A DNA stretch of 64,000 bases from Curtobacterium sp. SGAir0471 (GCF_005490985.1 NZ_CP027869.1:1116001-1180000); one strand, 5' to 3'. Counted from the first letter of the stretch, positions 34,343 to 45,081 are shown. Notes: generated by a model not told the origin, from the sequence alone. Program-made: numbers and translations.

Positions 34343-37300
34343 ATGGCCGGAGGCACCAAGTCGACCACGCGCTCGCGCGCGTCCACGTCGTCCCGCGGGA
34401 GCGGGTCGCGCGGGACGTCGCGCACGCAGGCCACCACGAAGAAGCTGCCGCAGGCCGCACCCACGCCCGTGTTCCGCGAGCAGAACCCGGTCGTGACCGC
34501 CTGGCTCGCGATGGCGCACGGCGTCGGCGCGCTGTTCCGCCTGCTCGGCAAGGAGACCCTCGCCAAGGACGAACGTCGAGACGGCTTCCCGTTCCTGCTC
34601 TTCGTCCTCGCGCTCGCGGGCGGGGTCGTCGAGTGGCTCAACCCCACGAACCCGCTGTCGGTCACGCTCGACGCCTACACGTTCGGCGGCCTGTTCGGGC
34701 GCCTGGCGGTCGCACTGCCCGTCATCATGATCGTGTTCGCCGGCTGGCTCTTCCGGCACCCCGCGTCGGTCCACGACAACACCCGGATCGGCATCGGCCT
34801 CGGGCTGATGCTCGTGTCGATCGCGTCGCTCTGCCACGTGTTCGGCGGGCAGCCGAGCGCGTCCGACGGCATGGTCGCCCTGGCCGCCGCGGGCGGTGTG
34901 CTCGGCTGGGTCGTGACCAGCTGGCTCGTCGCGGTCGCCACGGTGTGGGTCGCGGTACCGGTCGCGGTGGTGCTGCTCGTGCTGTCGCTCTTCATCATCA
35001 CGAAGACCCCGCCGAACAAGACCGGTCGTCGTCTGCACGAGCTCTACGCGTACCTGTTCGGTGCACCGGCACCCGCTGCCGAGGACGACGTCGCCGCCGA
35101 GCCCGACGCCGCACCGACCGCACCGCGGGCGCGCACGTCGAAGCGCCGCACGAAGGACCAGACCGACTTCCCGCTCTTCGAGGACCTCGGCTTCGAGGAC
35201 GAGCAGCGCGCCGACGACGGCGACGCGGCCGAGAGCACCGTCCCGTGGTGGCGGCGGAACAAGTCCGGACGCGAGGAAGACCCGGCGTACGACAGCCCCG
35301 TGCTGCCCGCGTCGGCGACGCAGGCGACCCCGGGCGCTCCCGCGGCGAGCCCGAACGCCGGCGCTGCCGCCGGGCTCGTGGACCACACACCCGCCGTGCC
35401 GGCGTCGGTGAACCTCAACGACTCCGTCGAGCACGAGGACGTGCACGGCGAGCAGCAGGTGGAGCAGGACCTCGCGGTGGCCGAGCAGGCCCTCCGCGAC
35501 TTCGGCACGCCCGTGCCGGAGCAGCCCGCCGCAGTCGCACGCCCGGACGCCGGGGTGTCGCCGGTGGTGTCGCCGACGGCACCGGAGCCCGAGGCGGCGT
35601 CCGCGTCCGCCGACGACGGACTGCCCACCGCCACCGCCGCCGACGAGGACCCGGCCGCCCCCTACCGCCTGCCCGCGGCGACCACCCTCAGCGCCGGCAC
35701 CCCCTCGGTCGCGCGCAGCCAGGCGAACGACGACATCGTCGCGGCGATCACCGGCGTGCTCACCGAGTTCAAGGTGGACGCGAAGGTCACCGGCTTCTCC
35801 CGCGGACCGACCGTCACGCGGTACGAGATCGAGCTCGGCCCCGGTGTGAAGGTCGAGCGCGTCACGGCGCTGTCGAAGAACCTGTCCTACGCCGTCGCCT
35901 CGAACGAGGTGCGCATCCTGTCGCCGATCCCCGGCAAGAGCGCGATCGGCGTCGAGATCCCGAACACGGACCGCGAGATCGTCTCGCTCGGTGACGTCCT
36001 GCGCTCCGGCGCGGCCACGAAGTCGAAGCACCCGATGACCATCGGTGTCGGCAAGGACGTCGAGGGCGGCTTCGTCGTCGCCAACCTGGCGAAGATGCCG
36101 CACCTGCTCGTCGCGGGCTCCACGGGCTCCGGCAAGTCGGTGTTCATCAACTCGATGATCACCTCGCTGCTCATGCGTGCGAAGCCGTCCGAGGTCCGCA
36201 TGGTCCTCGTCGACCCGAAGCGCGTCGAGCTGTCGATCTACGCCGGGGTCCCGCACCTCATCACGCCCATCATCACGAACCCCAAGAAGGCCGCCGAGGC
36301 GCTGCAGTGGGTCGTGAAGGAGATGGACATGCGGTACGACGACCTGGCGTCGTTCGGCTTCCGGCACGTCGACGACTTCAACAAGGCCGTCCAGAACGAC
36401 GAGATCGTCCTGCCCGCCGGCAGCGAGCGGAAGCTCAAGCCGTACCCGTACCTGCTCGTCGTCGTCGACGAGCTCGCGGACCTCATGCTCGTCGCCCCGC
36501 GCGACGTCGAGGAGTCGATCGTCCGCATCACCCAGCTCGCCCGCGCCGCCGGCATCCACCTCGTGCTCGCCACGCAGCGTCCGTCGGTCGACGTCATCAC
36601 CGGTCTCATCAAGGCCAACGTCCCGTCGCGCGTCGCCTTCGCGGTGACGAGCGTCACGGACTCGCGGGTCATCCTCGACCAGCCGGGCGCGGACAAGCTC
36701 ATCGGTCAGGGCGACGGGCTCTTCCTGCCGATGGGGTCATCGAAGGCCGTCCGGGTGCAGGGTGCGTGGGTGCAGGAGAGCGAGGTCGCCGAGGTCGTCG
36801 CGCACGTCACGCGGCAGGCCCGTCCCGAGTACCGGCAGGACGTCCAGGCGGTGGTCGAGCGCAAGGAGATCGACGCCGACATCGGCGACGACCTCGAACT
36901 GCTGCTCGCCGCCGTCGAGCAGGTCGTCTCGACCCAGTTCGGCTCGACGTCGATGCTGCAGCGCAAGCTCCGCGTCGGCTTCGCCAAGGCGGGTCGCCTG
37001 ATGGACCTCATGGAGTCGCGGGACATCGTCGGTCCGTCCGAGGGGTCGAAGGCCCGCGACGTGCTCGTCACGCCCGACCAGCTCCCCGGCGTGCTCGCGA
37101 AGCTCCGCGGCGAGGAACCGCCTGCCGATGCCGCATCGCCGTCCCGGCCAGGAGGCCCTGCACCCGCCGACGGGACCGGCTCGGCTCCGACCGCGGCCGG
37201 CTCCGGGGCTCCTGCCGCACCCGCGGCGTCCGGCTCCGGCGGACAGGACGACCACCGGTACGGTGCCGACCCGGTGGCGGACATGACCCGCGGGTACCCT

Positions 37301-37357
37301 GAGGTGGAGGACGACGGACCGGACGAGGACGCGTGGGGACTGACGGGCAGGGAGTGA
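34343..37357 (+). CDS. ftsK: DNA translocase FtsK/SpoIIIE
   Basis: The 1004-residue protein pumps chromosomal DNA through the closing septum. It has a basic disordered N terminus (1-40), four membrane helices (about 75-225), an acidic Ala/Pro/Asp-rich linker (about 245-470), the alpha/beta motor with Walker [18 protein letters not shown] near 590 and Walker [14 protein letters not shown], and the winged-helix gamma domain with [22 protein letters not shown] near 875. The end is a Pro/Ala/Gly-rich tail of about 80 residues. ATG 34343 is chosen from the leaderless box. pgsA follows five bases later. Confidence 0.97.
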   Translation: MAGGTKSTTRSRASTSSRGSGSRGTSRTQATTKKLPQAAPTPVFREQNPVVTAWLAMAHGVGALFRLLGKETLAKDERRDGFPFLLFVLALAGGVVEWLNPTNPLSVTLDAYTFGGLFGRLAVALPVIMIVFAGWLFRHPASVHDNTRIGIGLGLMLVSIASLCHVFGGQPSASDGMVALAAAGGVLGWVVTSWLVAVATVWVAVPVAVVLLVLSLFIITKTPPNKTGRRLHELYAYLFGAPAPAAEDDVAAEPDAAPTAPRARTSKRRTKDQTDFPLFEDLGFEDEQRADDGDAAESTVPWWRRNKSGREEDPAYDSPVLPASATQATPGAPAASPNAGAAAGLVDHTPAVPASVNLNDSVEHEDVHGEQQVEQDLAVAEQALRDFGTPVPEQPAAVARPDAGVSPVVSPTAPEPEAASASADDGLPTATAADEDPAAPYRLPAATTLSAGTPSVARSQANDDIVAAITGVLTEFKVDAKVTGFSRGPTVTRYEIELGPGVKVERVTALSKNLSYAVASNEVRILSPIPGKSAIGVEIPNTDREIVSLGDVLRSGAATKSKHPMTIGVGKDVEGGFVVANLAKMPHLLVAGSTGSGKSVFINSMITSLLMRAKPSEVRMVLVDPKRVELSIYAGVPHLITPIITNPKKAAEALQWVVKEMDMRYDDLASFGFRHVDDFNKAVQNDEIVLPAGSERKLKPYPYLLVVVDELADLMLVAPRDVEESIVRITQLARAAGIHLVLATQRPSVDVITGLIKANVPSRVAFAVTSVTDSRVILDQPGADKLIGQGDGLFLPMGSSKAVRVQGAWVQESEVAEVVAHVTRQARPEYRQDVQAVVERKEIDADIGDDLELLLAAVEQVVSTQFGSTSMLQRKLRVGFAKAGRLMDLMESRDIVGPSEGSKARDVLVTPDQLPGVLAKLRGEEPPADAASPSRPGGPAPADGTGSAPTAAGSGAPAAPAASGSGGQDDHRYGADPVADMTRGYPEVEDDGPDEDAWGLTGRE

Positions 37358-37362
37358 GCGAC

Positions 37363-37998
37363 ATGACCAGCTCGGAGACCACGCACGGGGCACGGTTCCC
37401 GTGGCGCGGACGGCTGCTGCGCAAGGGCGAGGGCCCCGCATCGACCGCCAACGTGGCGAACGTCATCACCGTGGTGCGCATCCTCATGGCGCCGCTGTTC
37501 TTCGTGATGCTGCTCGCCGACGGCGGTCAGGACACCTCGCTGCGTGTCTGGGCGGCCGTGGTGTTCGTCGTCGCGATCGTGACGGACAGCGCCGACGGGA
37601 TCATCGCCCGTCGCCAGAACCTGGTGACGGACTTCGGCAAGCTCGTCGACCCGATCGCGGACAAGGTCCTGATCGGCGGCGCCCTCGTGGCGCTGTCGAT
37701 CCTGGGCGAGCTGCCGTGGATCGTGACCGTGCTGATCATGCTCCGCGAGATCGGCATCACCGTCTTCCGCTTCGCCGTGCTGTCCGACCGGGTGATCCCG
37801 GCCAGCCGTGGAGGCAAGATCAAGACCGTGCTGCAGGCCGTCGCGATCACGCTCGCGCTCTTCCCGTGGTGGAACGTCGTCGGTGACCTGGCGCACTGGG
37901 TGAACGGCATCCTGATGACGTCGGCGCTCCTGGCGACGGTGCTCAGCGGCGCGGACTACCTGTGGCAGGCATGGAAGCACAACCGCAGCGCATCGTGA
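37363..37998 (+). CDS. pgsA: CDP-diacylglycerol-glycerol-3-phosphate 3-phosphatidyltransferase
   Basis: The 211-residue membrane enzyme makes phosphatidylglycerol phosphate for membrane lipid synthesis. The CDP-alcohol phosphotransferase signature D-x2-DG-x2-AR-x8-G-x3-D-x3-D is complete from about residue 75 (DSADGIIARRQN ... GKLVDPIAD). Six hydrophobic helices are visible. I prefer ATG 37363 with GGGAG eight bases before it; a GTG at 37354 overlapping the ftsK stop is also possible. The gene is coupled to cinA by a 4-base overlap. Confidence 0.95.
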   Translation: MTSSETTHGARFPWRGRLLRKGEGPASTANVANVITVVRILMAPLFFVMLLADGGQDTSLRVWAAVVFVVAIVTDSADGIIARRQNLVTDFGKLVDPIADKVLIGGALVALSILGELPWIVTVLIMLREIGITVFRFAVLSDRVIPASRGGKIKTVLQAVAITLALFPWWNVVGDLAHWVNGILMTSALLATVLSGADYLWQAWKHNRSAS

Positions 37999-38525
37999 AC
38001 CCCACTGGCCCCGAACCGGTGCCGTCGTCCTCCGTCGAGGAACTCGCAGAGCGGGTCGTCAGGACACTCACCGCCCGTGAGGAGACGGTCGCGGTGGCCG
38101 AGTCCCTCACCGGCGGACTCGTCGTGTCGACCCTCGTCGGCGTCCCCGGCGCGAGCGCGGTCGTGCACGGCGGGGTCGTCGCCTACGCCACCCCCGTCAA
38201 GGCGTCCGTGCTCGGGGTCGACGCCGACCTGCTCGCCGCGAACGGTGCGGTCGATCCCGAGGTCGCCCGGCAGATGGCCGCGGGCGTCCGGACCGCGCTG
38301 GCGGTCGACGGCAGCGCCGCCACGTGGGGGATCAGCACGACCGGTGTCGCCGGACCGGACCCGCAGGACGGCAAGCCGGTGGGGACCGTCTTCGTCGGCA
38401 TCGCGTCCGCGGAGCGCAGCGTGGCCGCGGAGCTGCACCTCGAGGGGGACCGGTCAGCAATCCGGTCCGCCACCGTCTCCGAACTCCTGGCACGGATGAC
38501 GATCGAGATCGAGAGCGGGGAATAG
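37995..38525 (+). CDS. cinA: CinA-type nicotinamide-nucleotide amidase
   Basis: The 176-residue product is a stand-alone CinA C-terminal domain (PncC), which converts nicotinamide mononucleotide to nicotinate mononucleotide in NAD recycling. The conserved stretches are TVAVAESLTGGLVVSTLVGVPGASAVVHGGVVAYAT, where Ser and Lys partners act in catalysis, and GISTTGVAGPDPQDGKPVGTVFVGIA. GTG 37995 overlaps the pgsA TGA by four bases and is the likely start; in-frame ATGs upstream lie inside pgsA. In actinobacteria pgsA-cinA-clgR is a common order. Confidence 0.92.
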   Translation: MNPTGPEPVPSSSVEELAERVVRTLTAREETVAVAESLTGGLVVSTLVGVPGASAVVHGGVVAYATPVKASVLGVDADLLAANGAVDPEVARQMAAGVRTALAVDGSAATWGISTTGVAGPDPQDGKPVGTVFVGIASAERSVAAELHLEGDRSAIRSATVSELLARMTIEIESGE

Positions 38526-38679
38526 CCCCTGTTGCCACTGGGTTACATCCCACGCAATCTCCAGCAGAGCGGCAGCCGACGTGGTTAGCATGCTGCGAAC
38601 GGCAACGCTACTGTTGCTGAACCCGACCCCGGTCACCCGGACCAGGCGGGCGCGGAGACGACAGAGAGGAGGAGTCCCC

Positions 38680-38988
38680 ATGGTTCTCGTTCGTCAGGAG
38701 ATCGGCGATGTCCTGCGAGACTTCCGCTTGCAGAAGGGCCGGACCCTCCGTCAGGTCGCGTCCAAGGCCAGTGTGGCGCTCGGGTACCTGAGCGAGGTGG
38801 AGCGCGGGCAGAAGGAAGCCAGCTCCGAGATCCTCGCCTCGGTGGCCGACGCTCTCGACACCCCGATCTCGACCATCATGCGCGAGGTCGGCGACCGTCT
38901 CGCCGTCGTCGAGGGGCTCACCCCGGTCCCCGACACGCTGCCCGACGACCTCGTCGCCGAGTTCGACAACGACCTCGCGGTGCGCTGA
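38680..38988 (+). CDS. clgR: ClgR-type XRE family transcription regulator
   Basis: The 102-residue activator has a lambda-repressor-like HTH: IGDVLRDFRLQKGRTLRQVASKASVALGYLSEVERGQKEASSEILASVADAL (residues 7-58), then a short acidic tail. In actinobacteria ClgR switches on clp protease and chaperone genes and is itself degraded by Clp; the C terminus here ends NDLAVR, not a classic AA degron. The strong ribosome site GGAGGAG supports ATG 38680. The 154-base gap before it holds possible -10 boxes TAGCAT (38586) and TACTGT (38609) but no clear -35. A strong terminator follows. Confidence 0.92.
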   Translation: MVLVRQEIGDVLRDFRLQKGRTLRQVASKASVALGYLSEVERGQKEASSEILASVADALDTPISTIMREVGDRLAVVEGLTPVPDTLPDDLVAEFDNDLAVR

Positions 38989-39000
38989 CGCACCACCCCT

Positions 39001-39035
39001 CGAACGCCCCCGCCGGACTCCGGCGGGGGCGTTCG
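39001..39035 (+). terminator. Terminator after clgR
   Basis: Perfect 16-base arms (39001-39016, 39020-39035) around ACT, followed by TCGTT. It lies 12 bases after the clgR stop. Confidence 0.88.
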
Positions 39036-39039
39036 TCGT

Positions 39040-39045
39040 TACGCT
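39040..39045 (+). promoter_or_regulatory. -10 box of the DUF3046 gene
   Basis: TACGCT, 6 bases before the ATG at 39052, directly after the terminator stem. Confidence 0.6.
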
Positions 39046-39051
39046 GGTCCG

Positions 39052-39276
39052 ATGCGCGTGAGTGAGTTCTGGCGAGCCGTCGATCAGGTGTTCGGCGAGG
39101 CCTACGGAGCCGTGGTGGCCCGCGACGTCGTGCTCGAGGAGCTCGGTGGGCGATCGGCGGCGGATGCGCTCGACGCCGGCATCGACGCGCGCCGGGTCTG
39201 GGAGGCCCTGTGCGACTCGCAGGACGTGCCGCTCGACAAGCGGCACGGCAAGGGTCTGGCGGAGCCGCGCGACTGA
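39052..39276 (+). CDS. DUF3046 protein
   Basis: The 74-residue product matches DUF3046: MRVSEFWRAVDQVFGEAYG at the start, LGGRSAADALDAGIDARRVWEALCD in the middle and VPLDKRHGKG near the end. The family is found in actinobacteria next to recA. Its role is unknown. It has its own leaderless start and is followed by the SOS-controlled recA promoter. Confidence 0.92.
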   Translation: MRVSEFWRAVDQVFGEAYGAVVARDVVLEELGGRSAADALDAGIDARRVWEALCDSQDVPLDKRHGKGLAEPRD

Positions 39277-39286
39277 CGTGCTCGTC

Positions 39287-39338
39287 CGAAACTGTGTTCG
39301 GCGTGTTGCTCGAACGCGTGTTCGATCGGTGCTAGGTT
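39287..39338 (+). promoter_or_regulatory. recA promoter with LexA (SOS) boxes
   Basis: TCGAACGCGTGTTCGA at 39310-39325 is a perfect actinobacterial LexA box. A second, weaker box CGAAACTGTGTTCG lies at 39287-39300. TAGGTT at 39333-39338 is the likely -10 hexamer. The leader to the recA ATG is about 190 bases; I see no gene or clear structure in it. Confidence 0.88.
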
Positions 39339-39533
39339 CCTGCACAACGGCGCTGTCCCGGACCCTCGTCCACAGATCGCGCGGCTGCAGGCAGTGATGT
39401 CGGTGGCCCGCCCTAGGTTCGAGGACATCGGGAACAGCCCGAAGCCTTGTCGCCGAGCACCAGCCCTGCACCACCGGCTGGGGTGGACGCGACAGCCTAC
39501 AGGCGGCCGACACCGAGCACGAAGGAGCACCCC

Positions 39534-40601
39534 ATGCCATCACCCGCAGACCGCGAGAAGGCCCTCGAGACCGCACTCGCCCAGATCGACCGGCAGTTCG
39601 GCAAGGGGACGGTCATGCGTCTCGGCTCGGACGAGCGCGCACCGGTCGCCACCATCCCGACCGGGTCCGTCGCACTCGACGTCGCGCTCGGCATCGGCGG
39701 ACTCCCGCGTGGTCGCATCATCGAGATCTACGGGCCGGAGTCGTCGGGTAAGACGACCCTGACCCTGCACGCCATCGCCAACGCCCAGCGCGCCGGCGGC
39801 ATCGCGGCGTTCATCGACGCGGAGCACGCACTCGACCCCGAGTACGCCAAGAAGCTCGGCGTCGACATCGACGCGCTGCTCGTCTCGCAGCCCGACACCG
39901 GTGAGCAGGCGCTCGAGATCGCCGACATGCTCGTCCGCTCGGGCTCGATCGACCTGATCATCGTCGACTCGGTCGCCGCCCTGGTGCCGCGCGCCGAGAT
40001 CGAGGGCGAGATGGGCGACTCCCACGTGGGTCTCCAGGCCCGCCTGATGTCCCAGGCCCTGCGCAAGCTCGCCGGTGGACTGAACCAGACGCAGACCACC
40101 ATGATCTTCATCAACCAGCTGCGCGAGAAGATCGGCGTGTTCTTCGGCAGCCCCGAGACCACCGCCGGCGGTAAGGCGCTGAAGTTCTACGCCTCGGTCC
40201 GCCTCGACATCCGTCGCATCGAGACGCTGAAGAGCGGCACCGACGCCGTCGGCAACCGCACCCGCGTCAAGGTCGTCAAGAACAAGATGGCGCCGCCCTT
40301 CAAGCAGGCCGAGTTCGACATCCTGTACGGCACGGGCATCTCGCGAGAGGGCTCGCTGCTCGACTTCGGTGTCGACCACGGCATCGTGAAGAAGTCGGGT
40401 GCCTGGTACACCTACGACGGCGACCAGCTCGGGCAGGGCAAGGAGAACTCGCGGTCGTTCCTGATCCAGAACCCGGACATCGCGGCCGAGATCGAGGGCA
40501 AGATCCTCGCGAAGCTCGGTGTGGGTGGCGCCAAGGCCGACGCGGCTGACGCTCCGGTCGAGTCGATCGCGCCGAAGCTGGCGGAGCGCAAGGGCGCGTG
40601 A
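39534..40601 (+). CDS. recA: Recombinase RecA
   Basis: The 355-residue protein coats single-stranded DNA, drives strand exchange and triggers LexA self-cleavage. Walker [10 protein letters not shown] is at about 67-75; [39 protein letters not shown] holds Walker B and loop L1; [25 protein letters not shown] holds L2. No intein is present, unlike in some mycobacteria. ATG 39534 has GAAGGAG six bases before it. The TGA overlaps the recX GTG. Confidence 0.99.
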   Translation: MPSPADREKALETALAQIDRQFGKGTVMRLGSDERAPVATIPTGSVALDVALGIGGLPRGRIIEIYGPESSGKTTLTLHAIANAQRAGGIAAFIDAEHALDPEYAKKLGVDIDALLVSQPDTGEQALEIADMLVRSGSIDLIIVDSVAALVPRAEIEGEMGDSHVGLQARLMSQALRKLAGGLNQTQTTMIFINQLREKIGVFFGSPETTAGGKALKFYASVRLDIRRIETLKSGTDAVGNRTRVKVVKNKMAPPFKQAEFDILYGTGISREGSLLDFGVDHGIVKKSGAWYTYDGDQLGQGKENSRSFLIQNPDIAAEIEGKILAKLGVGGAKADAADAPVESIAPKLAERKGA

Positions 40602-41578
40602 CCGGCGCAGGCGACCACGACGAGGGCCTCGCTCCGGTCACCGACCTGTTCGGTGCGCGGTCCCGTCGCGGTCGACGCACAACCCCGGCGGACCCGAACC
40701 CGAATCCAGGCCCGGATCCGATCGGACCGGACACCGTCGCCGAGCGTGACGTGCCAGGGGATGCGCATCGACCGTCCGACGACGACTGGGCACCCGACTC
40801 GATGCTGCTCAGTGACGACGAGCGGCGCTTCGGGCCCGTGCCCACCCGTGCTCCGGCAGAGGACGACAGCCCCACAGCGATCCCCTTCCGCGGGCAGCAG
40901 CCCGAGGCCGAGTGGGTGTCCCCGGTGGTCGGCGACGGTTCGGGCCGGAGCGCCCGTGCCGAGCAGCGCGGGTACGACGACGACACCGCGGACGCCGCGA
41001 CGGCATCCGTCTTCGCCATCGCGAGCGGTGACGAGATCGACCCGGCTGACGCCCCGCGACCGCTCGACGAGCAGCGCGCCGACGCCGAGCGCGTCAGCAT
41101 GCGGGCGCTCGGTCGCAAGGGGGTCAGCGAGTCCGAGATGCGGCAGCTGTTGACGAAGCAGGACCTCGACACCGCGGTCGTGGAGCACGAGGTCGCCCGG
41201 TTGGTGCGGGTCGGCCTGCTCGACGACGTGGCCCTCGCGACCGACCTGGTCGACCGGCTGCACGAGCGCAAGGGCCTCGGTCGTCAGGGCGTGATCGCCG
41301 AACTGCGGCGGCGCGGAATCGACCAGGCCGCGATCGACGCCGCGCTCGAGGCCTCGGCGGACGACGCGGACGACGAGTTCGTCCGCGCGAACGAGCTCGC
41401 CGAGAAGCGCGCGCGACAGCTCCGCGGCCTCGACCGTGCGACCGCCGAGCGGCGCCTGAGCGGCTTCCTCATGCGCAAGGGCTACGGCGCAGGAGTCGTC
41501 CGCGTCGCGGTGGAGCGGGCGCTCGACGGGCCGCCGCGGCGCTCTCCGTCTGGTGGCGGGACCGTCCGGTTCGAGTAG
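40598..41578 (+). CDS. recX: RecA regulator RecX with long disordered N terminus
   Basis: The 326-residue product is about twice the usual RecX length. The RecX helical repeats occupy about residues 165-318 ([84 protein letters not shown]). Residues 1-160 are an acidic, Pro/Asp/Gly-rich disordered extension with no domain I recognise. RecX caps RecA filaments and limits recombination. GTG 40598 overlaps the recA stop (GTGA), so the two are translated together under SOS control. Confidence 0.92.
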   Translation: MTGAGDHDEGLAPVTDLFGARSRRGRRTTPADPNPNPGPDPIGPDTVAERDVPGDAHRPSDDDWAPDSMLLSDDERRFGPVPTRAPAEDDSPTAIPFRGQQPEAEWVSPVVGDGSGRSARAEQRGYDDDTADAATASVFAIASGDEIDPADAPRPLDEQRADAERVSMRALGRKGVSESEMRQLLTKQDLDTAVVEHEVARLVRVGLLDDVALATDLVDRLHERKGLGRQGVIAELRRRGIDQAAIDAALEASADDADDEFVRANELAEKRARQLRGLDRATAERRLSGFLMRKGYGAGVVRVAVERALDGPPRRSPSGGGTVRFE

Positions 41579-41652
41579 CGGGGCGCCACCCGCACCGTGC
41601 CGCCCGGGCATCGGTCGGGGGCCCGCACCGCGCGGTCCTGCGTCCCGACCGG

Positions 41653-41668
41653 GCGTCTGCTCAGACGC
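41653..41668 (+). terminator. Possible terminator after recX
   Basis: GCGTCTG-CT-CAGACGC forms a 7-base stem. A weaker outer pair, CGGTCGGG near 41612 with CCCGACCG near 41644, is also present. No T-run follows. Confidence 0.4.
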
Positions 41669-41691
41669 TCTCGCGGGGGCCGTGGTCGACC

Positions 41692-41697
41692 TACACT
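41692..41697 (+). promoter_or_regulatory. miaB -10 box
   Basis: TACACT, 9 bases before the ATG at 41707, giving a leader of a few bases at most. Confidence 0.55.
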
Positions 41698-41706
41698 GGG
41701 ACGATC

Positions 41707-43200
41707 ATGGCCACCGTCGAAGCCCGCCCCAGAACCTACGAGGTCCGCACCCACGGGTGCCAGATGAACGTCCACGACTCGGAGCGCCTGAGCGGGTCGC
41801 TGCAGGCCGCCGGGTACGTCGCGGCCGACGGCGGTCAGGCCGACGTGGTCGTCATCAACACCTGCGCCGTGCGCGAGAACGCCGACAACCGGCTCTACGG
41901 CAACCTCGGGCAGCTCGCGGGGATCAAGCGCGAGCACCCGGGCATGCAGATCGCCGTCGGCGGGTGCTTGGCGCAGAAGGACAAGAACGTCATCCTCGAG
42001 AAGGCACCGTGGGTGGACGTCGTGTTCGGCACGCACAACATGGGGTCACTGCCGACCCTGCTCGAGCGGGCGCGGCACAACGACGAGGCGCAGATCGAGA
42101 TCCTCGAGGCGCTCGACGTCTTCCCGTCGACCCTGCCCACCAAGCGGGACTCGACGCACAGCGGCTGGGTGTCGATCTCCGTCGGGTGCAACAACACCTG
42201 CACGTTCTGCATCGTGCCGTCGTTGCGTGGCAAGGAGAAGGACCGCCGCCCCGGCGACGTGCTCGCCGAGATCCAGGCGCTCGTCGACGACGGTGCGATC
42301 GAGGTCACGCTCCTCGGGCAGAACGTCAACTCGTACGGCGTCGAGTTCGGCGACCGGCAGGCGTTCGGCAAGCTGCTCCGCTCTGCCGGGCAGATCGAGG
42401 GCCTCGAGCGCATCCGCTTCACGAGCCCGCACCCGGCCGCGTTCACCGACGACGTCATCGACGCGATGGCCGAGACGCCGAACGTGATGCCGCAGCTGCA
42501 CATGCCGCTGCAGTCCGGCTCGGACCGGGTGCTCAAGGCGATGCGCCGGAGCTACCGCAGCGAGCGCTTCCTCGGCATCCTCGACCGCGTGCGGGCGAAG
42601 ATCCCGCACGCGGCGATCTCGACGGACATCATCGTGGGGTTCCCCGGTGAGACCGACGAGGACTTCGAGGACACCCTGCGGGTCGTCGAGCAGTCGCGGT
42701 TCGCCTCGGCCTTCACGTTCCAGTACTCCATCCGCCCCGGCACGCCGGCGGCGACGATGCCGGACCAGCTGCCGAAGGCGGTCGTCCAGGAGCGCTACGA
42801 CCGTCTGATCGCGCTGCAGGACCGCATCACGGCCGAGGAGCACGCGAAGCAGGTCGGTCGGAGCGTCGAGGTGCTCGTCGCGACGGGCGAGGGCAAGAAG
42901 GACGAGACCACGCACCGGCTGTCCGGCCGCGCCGAGGACTCGCGCCTCGTGCACTTCGCCGTGCCCGCCGGTTCCGACGTCCCGCGTCCCGGCGACGTCG
43001 TCACCGTCGAGGTGACCCGCTCGGCCCCGCACTTCCTGATCGCCGACAACGAGGGCCCCTTGCGCATCCGTCGGACCCGCGCCGGCGACGCATGGGACCG
43101 CGCGCAGGCCGAGAGCTGCGGCGTGCCGACCCCGCCCGCCCCGGGCGCCGGACCTCGTCCGGTCTCGCTCGGGCTGCCGAGCCTCCGTGTCGGACGTTGA
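41707..43200 (+). CDS. miaB: tRNA-2-methylthio-N6-dimethylallyladenosine synthase
   Basis: The 497-residue radical-SAM methylthiotransferase adds the methylthio group to i6A37 in tRNAs that read UNN codons. The first cluster is bound by Cys18 (HGCQMN), Cys53 (NTCAVREN) and Cys87 (GGCLAQ); the radical-SAM cluster by Cys161, Cys165 and Cys168 ([12 protein letters not shown]). A TRAM RNA-binding domain spans about 380-450. A C-terminal extension of about 45 residues is Pro/Gly-rich. It overlaps miaA, which makes the i6A37 that it modifies, by 14 bases. Confidence 0.98.
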   Translation: MATVEARPRTYEVRTHGCQMNVHDSERLSGSLQAAGYVAADGGQADVVVINTCAVRENADNRLYGNLGQLAGIKREHPGMQIAVGGCLAQKDKNVILEKAPWVDVVFGTHNMGSLPTLLERARHNDEAQIEILEALDVFPSTLPTKRDSTHSGWVSISVGCNNTCTFCIVPSLRGKEKDRRPGDVLAEIQALVDDGAIEVTLLGQNVNSYGVEFGDRQAFGKLLRSAGQIEGLERIRFTSPHPAAFTDDVIDAMAETPNVMPQLHMPLQSGSDRVLKAMRRSYRSERFLGILDRVRAKIPHAAISTDIIVGFPGETDEDFEDTLRVVEQSRFASAFTFQYSIRPGTPAATMPDQLPKAVVQERYDRLIALQDRITAEEHAKQVGRSVEVLVATGEGKKDETTHRLSGRAEDSRLVHFAVPAGSDVPRPGDVVTVEVTRSAPHFLIADNEGPLRIRRTRAGDAWDRAQAESCGVPTPPAPGAGPRPVSLGLPSLRVGR

Positions 43201-44155
43201 CGCGGCGGGAGCGGCGGCCGGACCAGACCGGGACGGGATCCCCGACCTGATCGCGGTGGTCGGTGCGACCGGCACCGGGAAGTCCGAGGTCGGTCTCGCC
43301 GTGGCCGAACGACTGCGCGCGTCCGGTCGCCCCGCCGAGGTCGTGAACGCCGACGCCATGCAGCTCTACCGCGGCATGGACATCGGGACGGCGAAGCTCT
43401 CGGTCGAGGAACGACGGGGCATCCCGCACCACCAGCTCGACGTCCTCACCGTCACCGGCGAGGCGAGCGTCGCGGCCTACCAGCGCGATGCCCGCGCCGA
43501 CGTCGAACGGATCACGGCGGACGGCGGCACCGCGGTGCTCGTCGGCGGCAGCGGACTCTACGTCTCCGCCGTCCTGTTCGACCTCGCGTTCCCGGGGACC
43601 GACCCCGAGCTCCGCGCCGAACTCGAGCGGGAGCACGCCGAGCAGGGCCCGAACGCCCTCCTCGCGCGCCTGCGCGCCCTGGACCCGGCGGCCGCCGCCG
43701 ACGTCGACGCCCGCAACCCCCGTCGGCTGATCCGCGCCGTGGAGATCGCGAGCCGGTCCGAGGTCGTGACCCCGCGCCTCCCGTCCGCGCCCCGCGCGTG
43801 GCGACCCGCTCGGGTGCTGCACCTGCACCGCGAGCGCAGCGGACTCGTCGCGGCGCTGCACGCTCGGGCCGAGCGGATGTTCCGCGACGGGCTCGTCGAC
43901 GAGGTGGCGGCGCTCCGGGCCCACGGTCTCGAACAGGGACGCACCGCGCGCGCGGCGATCGGGTACTCGCAGGCGCTCGACGTGCTCCACGGCCGTGCGA
44001 CGACGGTCGAGGCGGTCGAGGCGACGGCGGTCGCGACCCGCAAGTACGCCAGGCGGCAGGTGTCGTGGTTCAAGCGGTACGACGCCGAGGTCGTCGACGT
44101 CAGCGGTGCCGACGTCGCGGGGCTGCAGGCCGTGGCCCGTAGGATCGTGCCGTGA
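43187..44155 (+). CDS. miaA: tRNA dimethylallyltransferase
   Basis: The 322-residue enzyme puts the dimethylallyl group on A37 of tRNA, the step before MiaB. The P-loop [20 protein letters not shown] is at about 23-42; [27 protein letters not shown] and [15 protein letters not shown] follow, and [13 protein letters not shown] and [14 protein letters not shown] are the prenyl/tRNA end motifs. GTG 43187 lies inside the end of miaB. Its stop overlaps dapF, and its last codons hold the dapF -10 box. Confidence 0.96.
   Translation: MSDVDAAGAAAGPDRDGIPDLIAVVGATGTGKSEVGLAVAERLRASGRPAEVVNADAMQLYRGMDIGTAKLSVEERRGIPHHQLDVLTVTGEASVAAYQRDARADVERITADGGTAVLVGGSGLYVSAVLFDLAFPGTDPELRAELEREHAEQGPNALLARLRALDPAAAADVDARNPRRLIRAVEIASRSEVVTPRLPSAPRAWRPARVLHLHRERSGLVAALHARAERMFRDGLVDEVAALRAHGLEQGRTARAAIGYSQALDVLHGRATTVEAVEATAVATRKYARRQVSWFKRYDAEVVDVSGADVAGLQAVARRIVP
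44140..44145 (+). promoter_or_regulatory. dapF -10 box inside the miaA end
   Basis: TAGGAT, 6 bases before the GTG at 44152. It would let dapF be transcribed without miaB-miaA. Confidence 0.6.
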
Positions 44156-45042
44156 CCGAGCTGCACTTCACGAAGGGCCAGGGGACGGGCAACGACTTCG
44201 TCCTGTTCGCCGACCCCGACGCCACGGTCGACCTGACCCCCGAGCGCATCCGCGCGATCGCCGACCGACGCTTCGGTGTCGGGGCCGACGGGGTCATCCG
44301 GGCCGTGCGGTCGGACGCGCTGCCCGAGGGACGTCCGCTCGTGGCGGTCGAACCCGCGGCGACGTGGTTCATGGACTACCACAACGCCGACGGCTCGGTC
44401 GCGGAGATGTGCGGCAACGGCATCCGTGTGTTCGCCCGCTACCTGACCGAGTCCGGACTCGTCGACCTGGCACCGGGGGAGACACTCACGGTCGGCAGCC
44501 GCAAGGGACTCGTCGACGTGCAGCGCACCACGAACGGCTTCTCGGCGGACCTCGGGCGCTGGGGGCTCGGCATCGAGGGCGGCGGGGCGAACGACGTGAC
44601 CGTCCGGGCGAAGGAGCTCGACGGCGCGCGGCCGGGGCTCGGCATCGACGTCGGCAACCCGCACGTCGTCGTGGCCGTCGCGACCGAGGACGAGCTCGCC
44701 GAGGTCGACCTGACGTACGTCCCCGTGCTCGACCCGGCTCCCGAGGCGGGCGCGAACGTCGAGTTCGTCCTGCCCGGCGACCCGCTCGTCAAGGACGGGG
44801 TGGGGCAGATCACCATGCGCGTGCACGAGCGGGGGAGCGGCGAGACGCTGTCCTGCGGCACCGGCGCGGTCGCCGCAGCGCTCGCGACGCGGTACTGGGC
44901 GGGCCCCTCGGCGCCGGACACCTGGCGGGTGCGGGTGCCGGGCGGGGTCGTCACGGTGCGGATGTTCGCGGCCGAGGACGGCGAGCACGTCGCGCTGGCC
45001 GGGCCTGCGGAGCTCGTGTTCTCGGGGGACCTGACGGTCTGA
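44152..45042 (+). CDS. dapF: Diaminopimelate epimerase
   Basis: The 296-residue enzyme turns LL- into meso-diaminopimelate for peptidoglycan and lysine. The two catalytic cysteines are present: Cys87 in [15 protein letters not shown] and Cys235 in [24 protein letters not shown] at the N terminus and DVGNPHVVV before the second half complete the two-lobed fold. GTG 44152 overlaps the miaA TGA by four bases. The convergent methyltransferase gene ends 39 bases away. Confidence 0.97.
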   Translation: MTELHFTKGQGTGNDFVLFADPDATVDLTPERIRAIADRRFGVGADGVIRAVRSDALPEGRPLVAVEPAATWFMDYHNADGSVAEMCGNGIRVFARYLTESGLVDLAPGETLTVGSRKGLVDVQRTTNGFSADLGRWGLGIEGGGANDVTVRAKELDGARPGLGIDVGNPHVVVAVATEDELAEVDLTYVPVLDPAPEAGANVEFVLPGDPLVKDGVGQITMRVHERGSGETLSCGTGAVAAALATRYWAGPSAPDTWRVRVPGGVVTVRMFAAEDGEHVALAGPAELVFSGDLTV

Positions 45043-45081
45043 CGCCGCTCCCGGTGGCCGGCGCTGCGCCGGTGGCCGGCA

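Noticed and set aside
39534..40601. An intein in RecA
   Set aside because: The protein has 355 residues with unbroken motifs, so no intein is present.
43770..43800. A copy of the GGGAGGC hairpin arm inside miaA
   Set aside because: GCGCCTCCCGTCCG occurs there, but the second arm does not pair properly and the MiaA sequence is normal at this place, so it is a chance match in GC-rich coding DNA.
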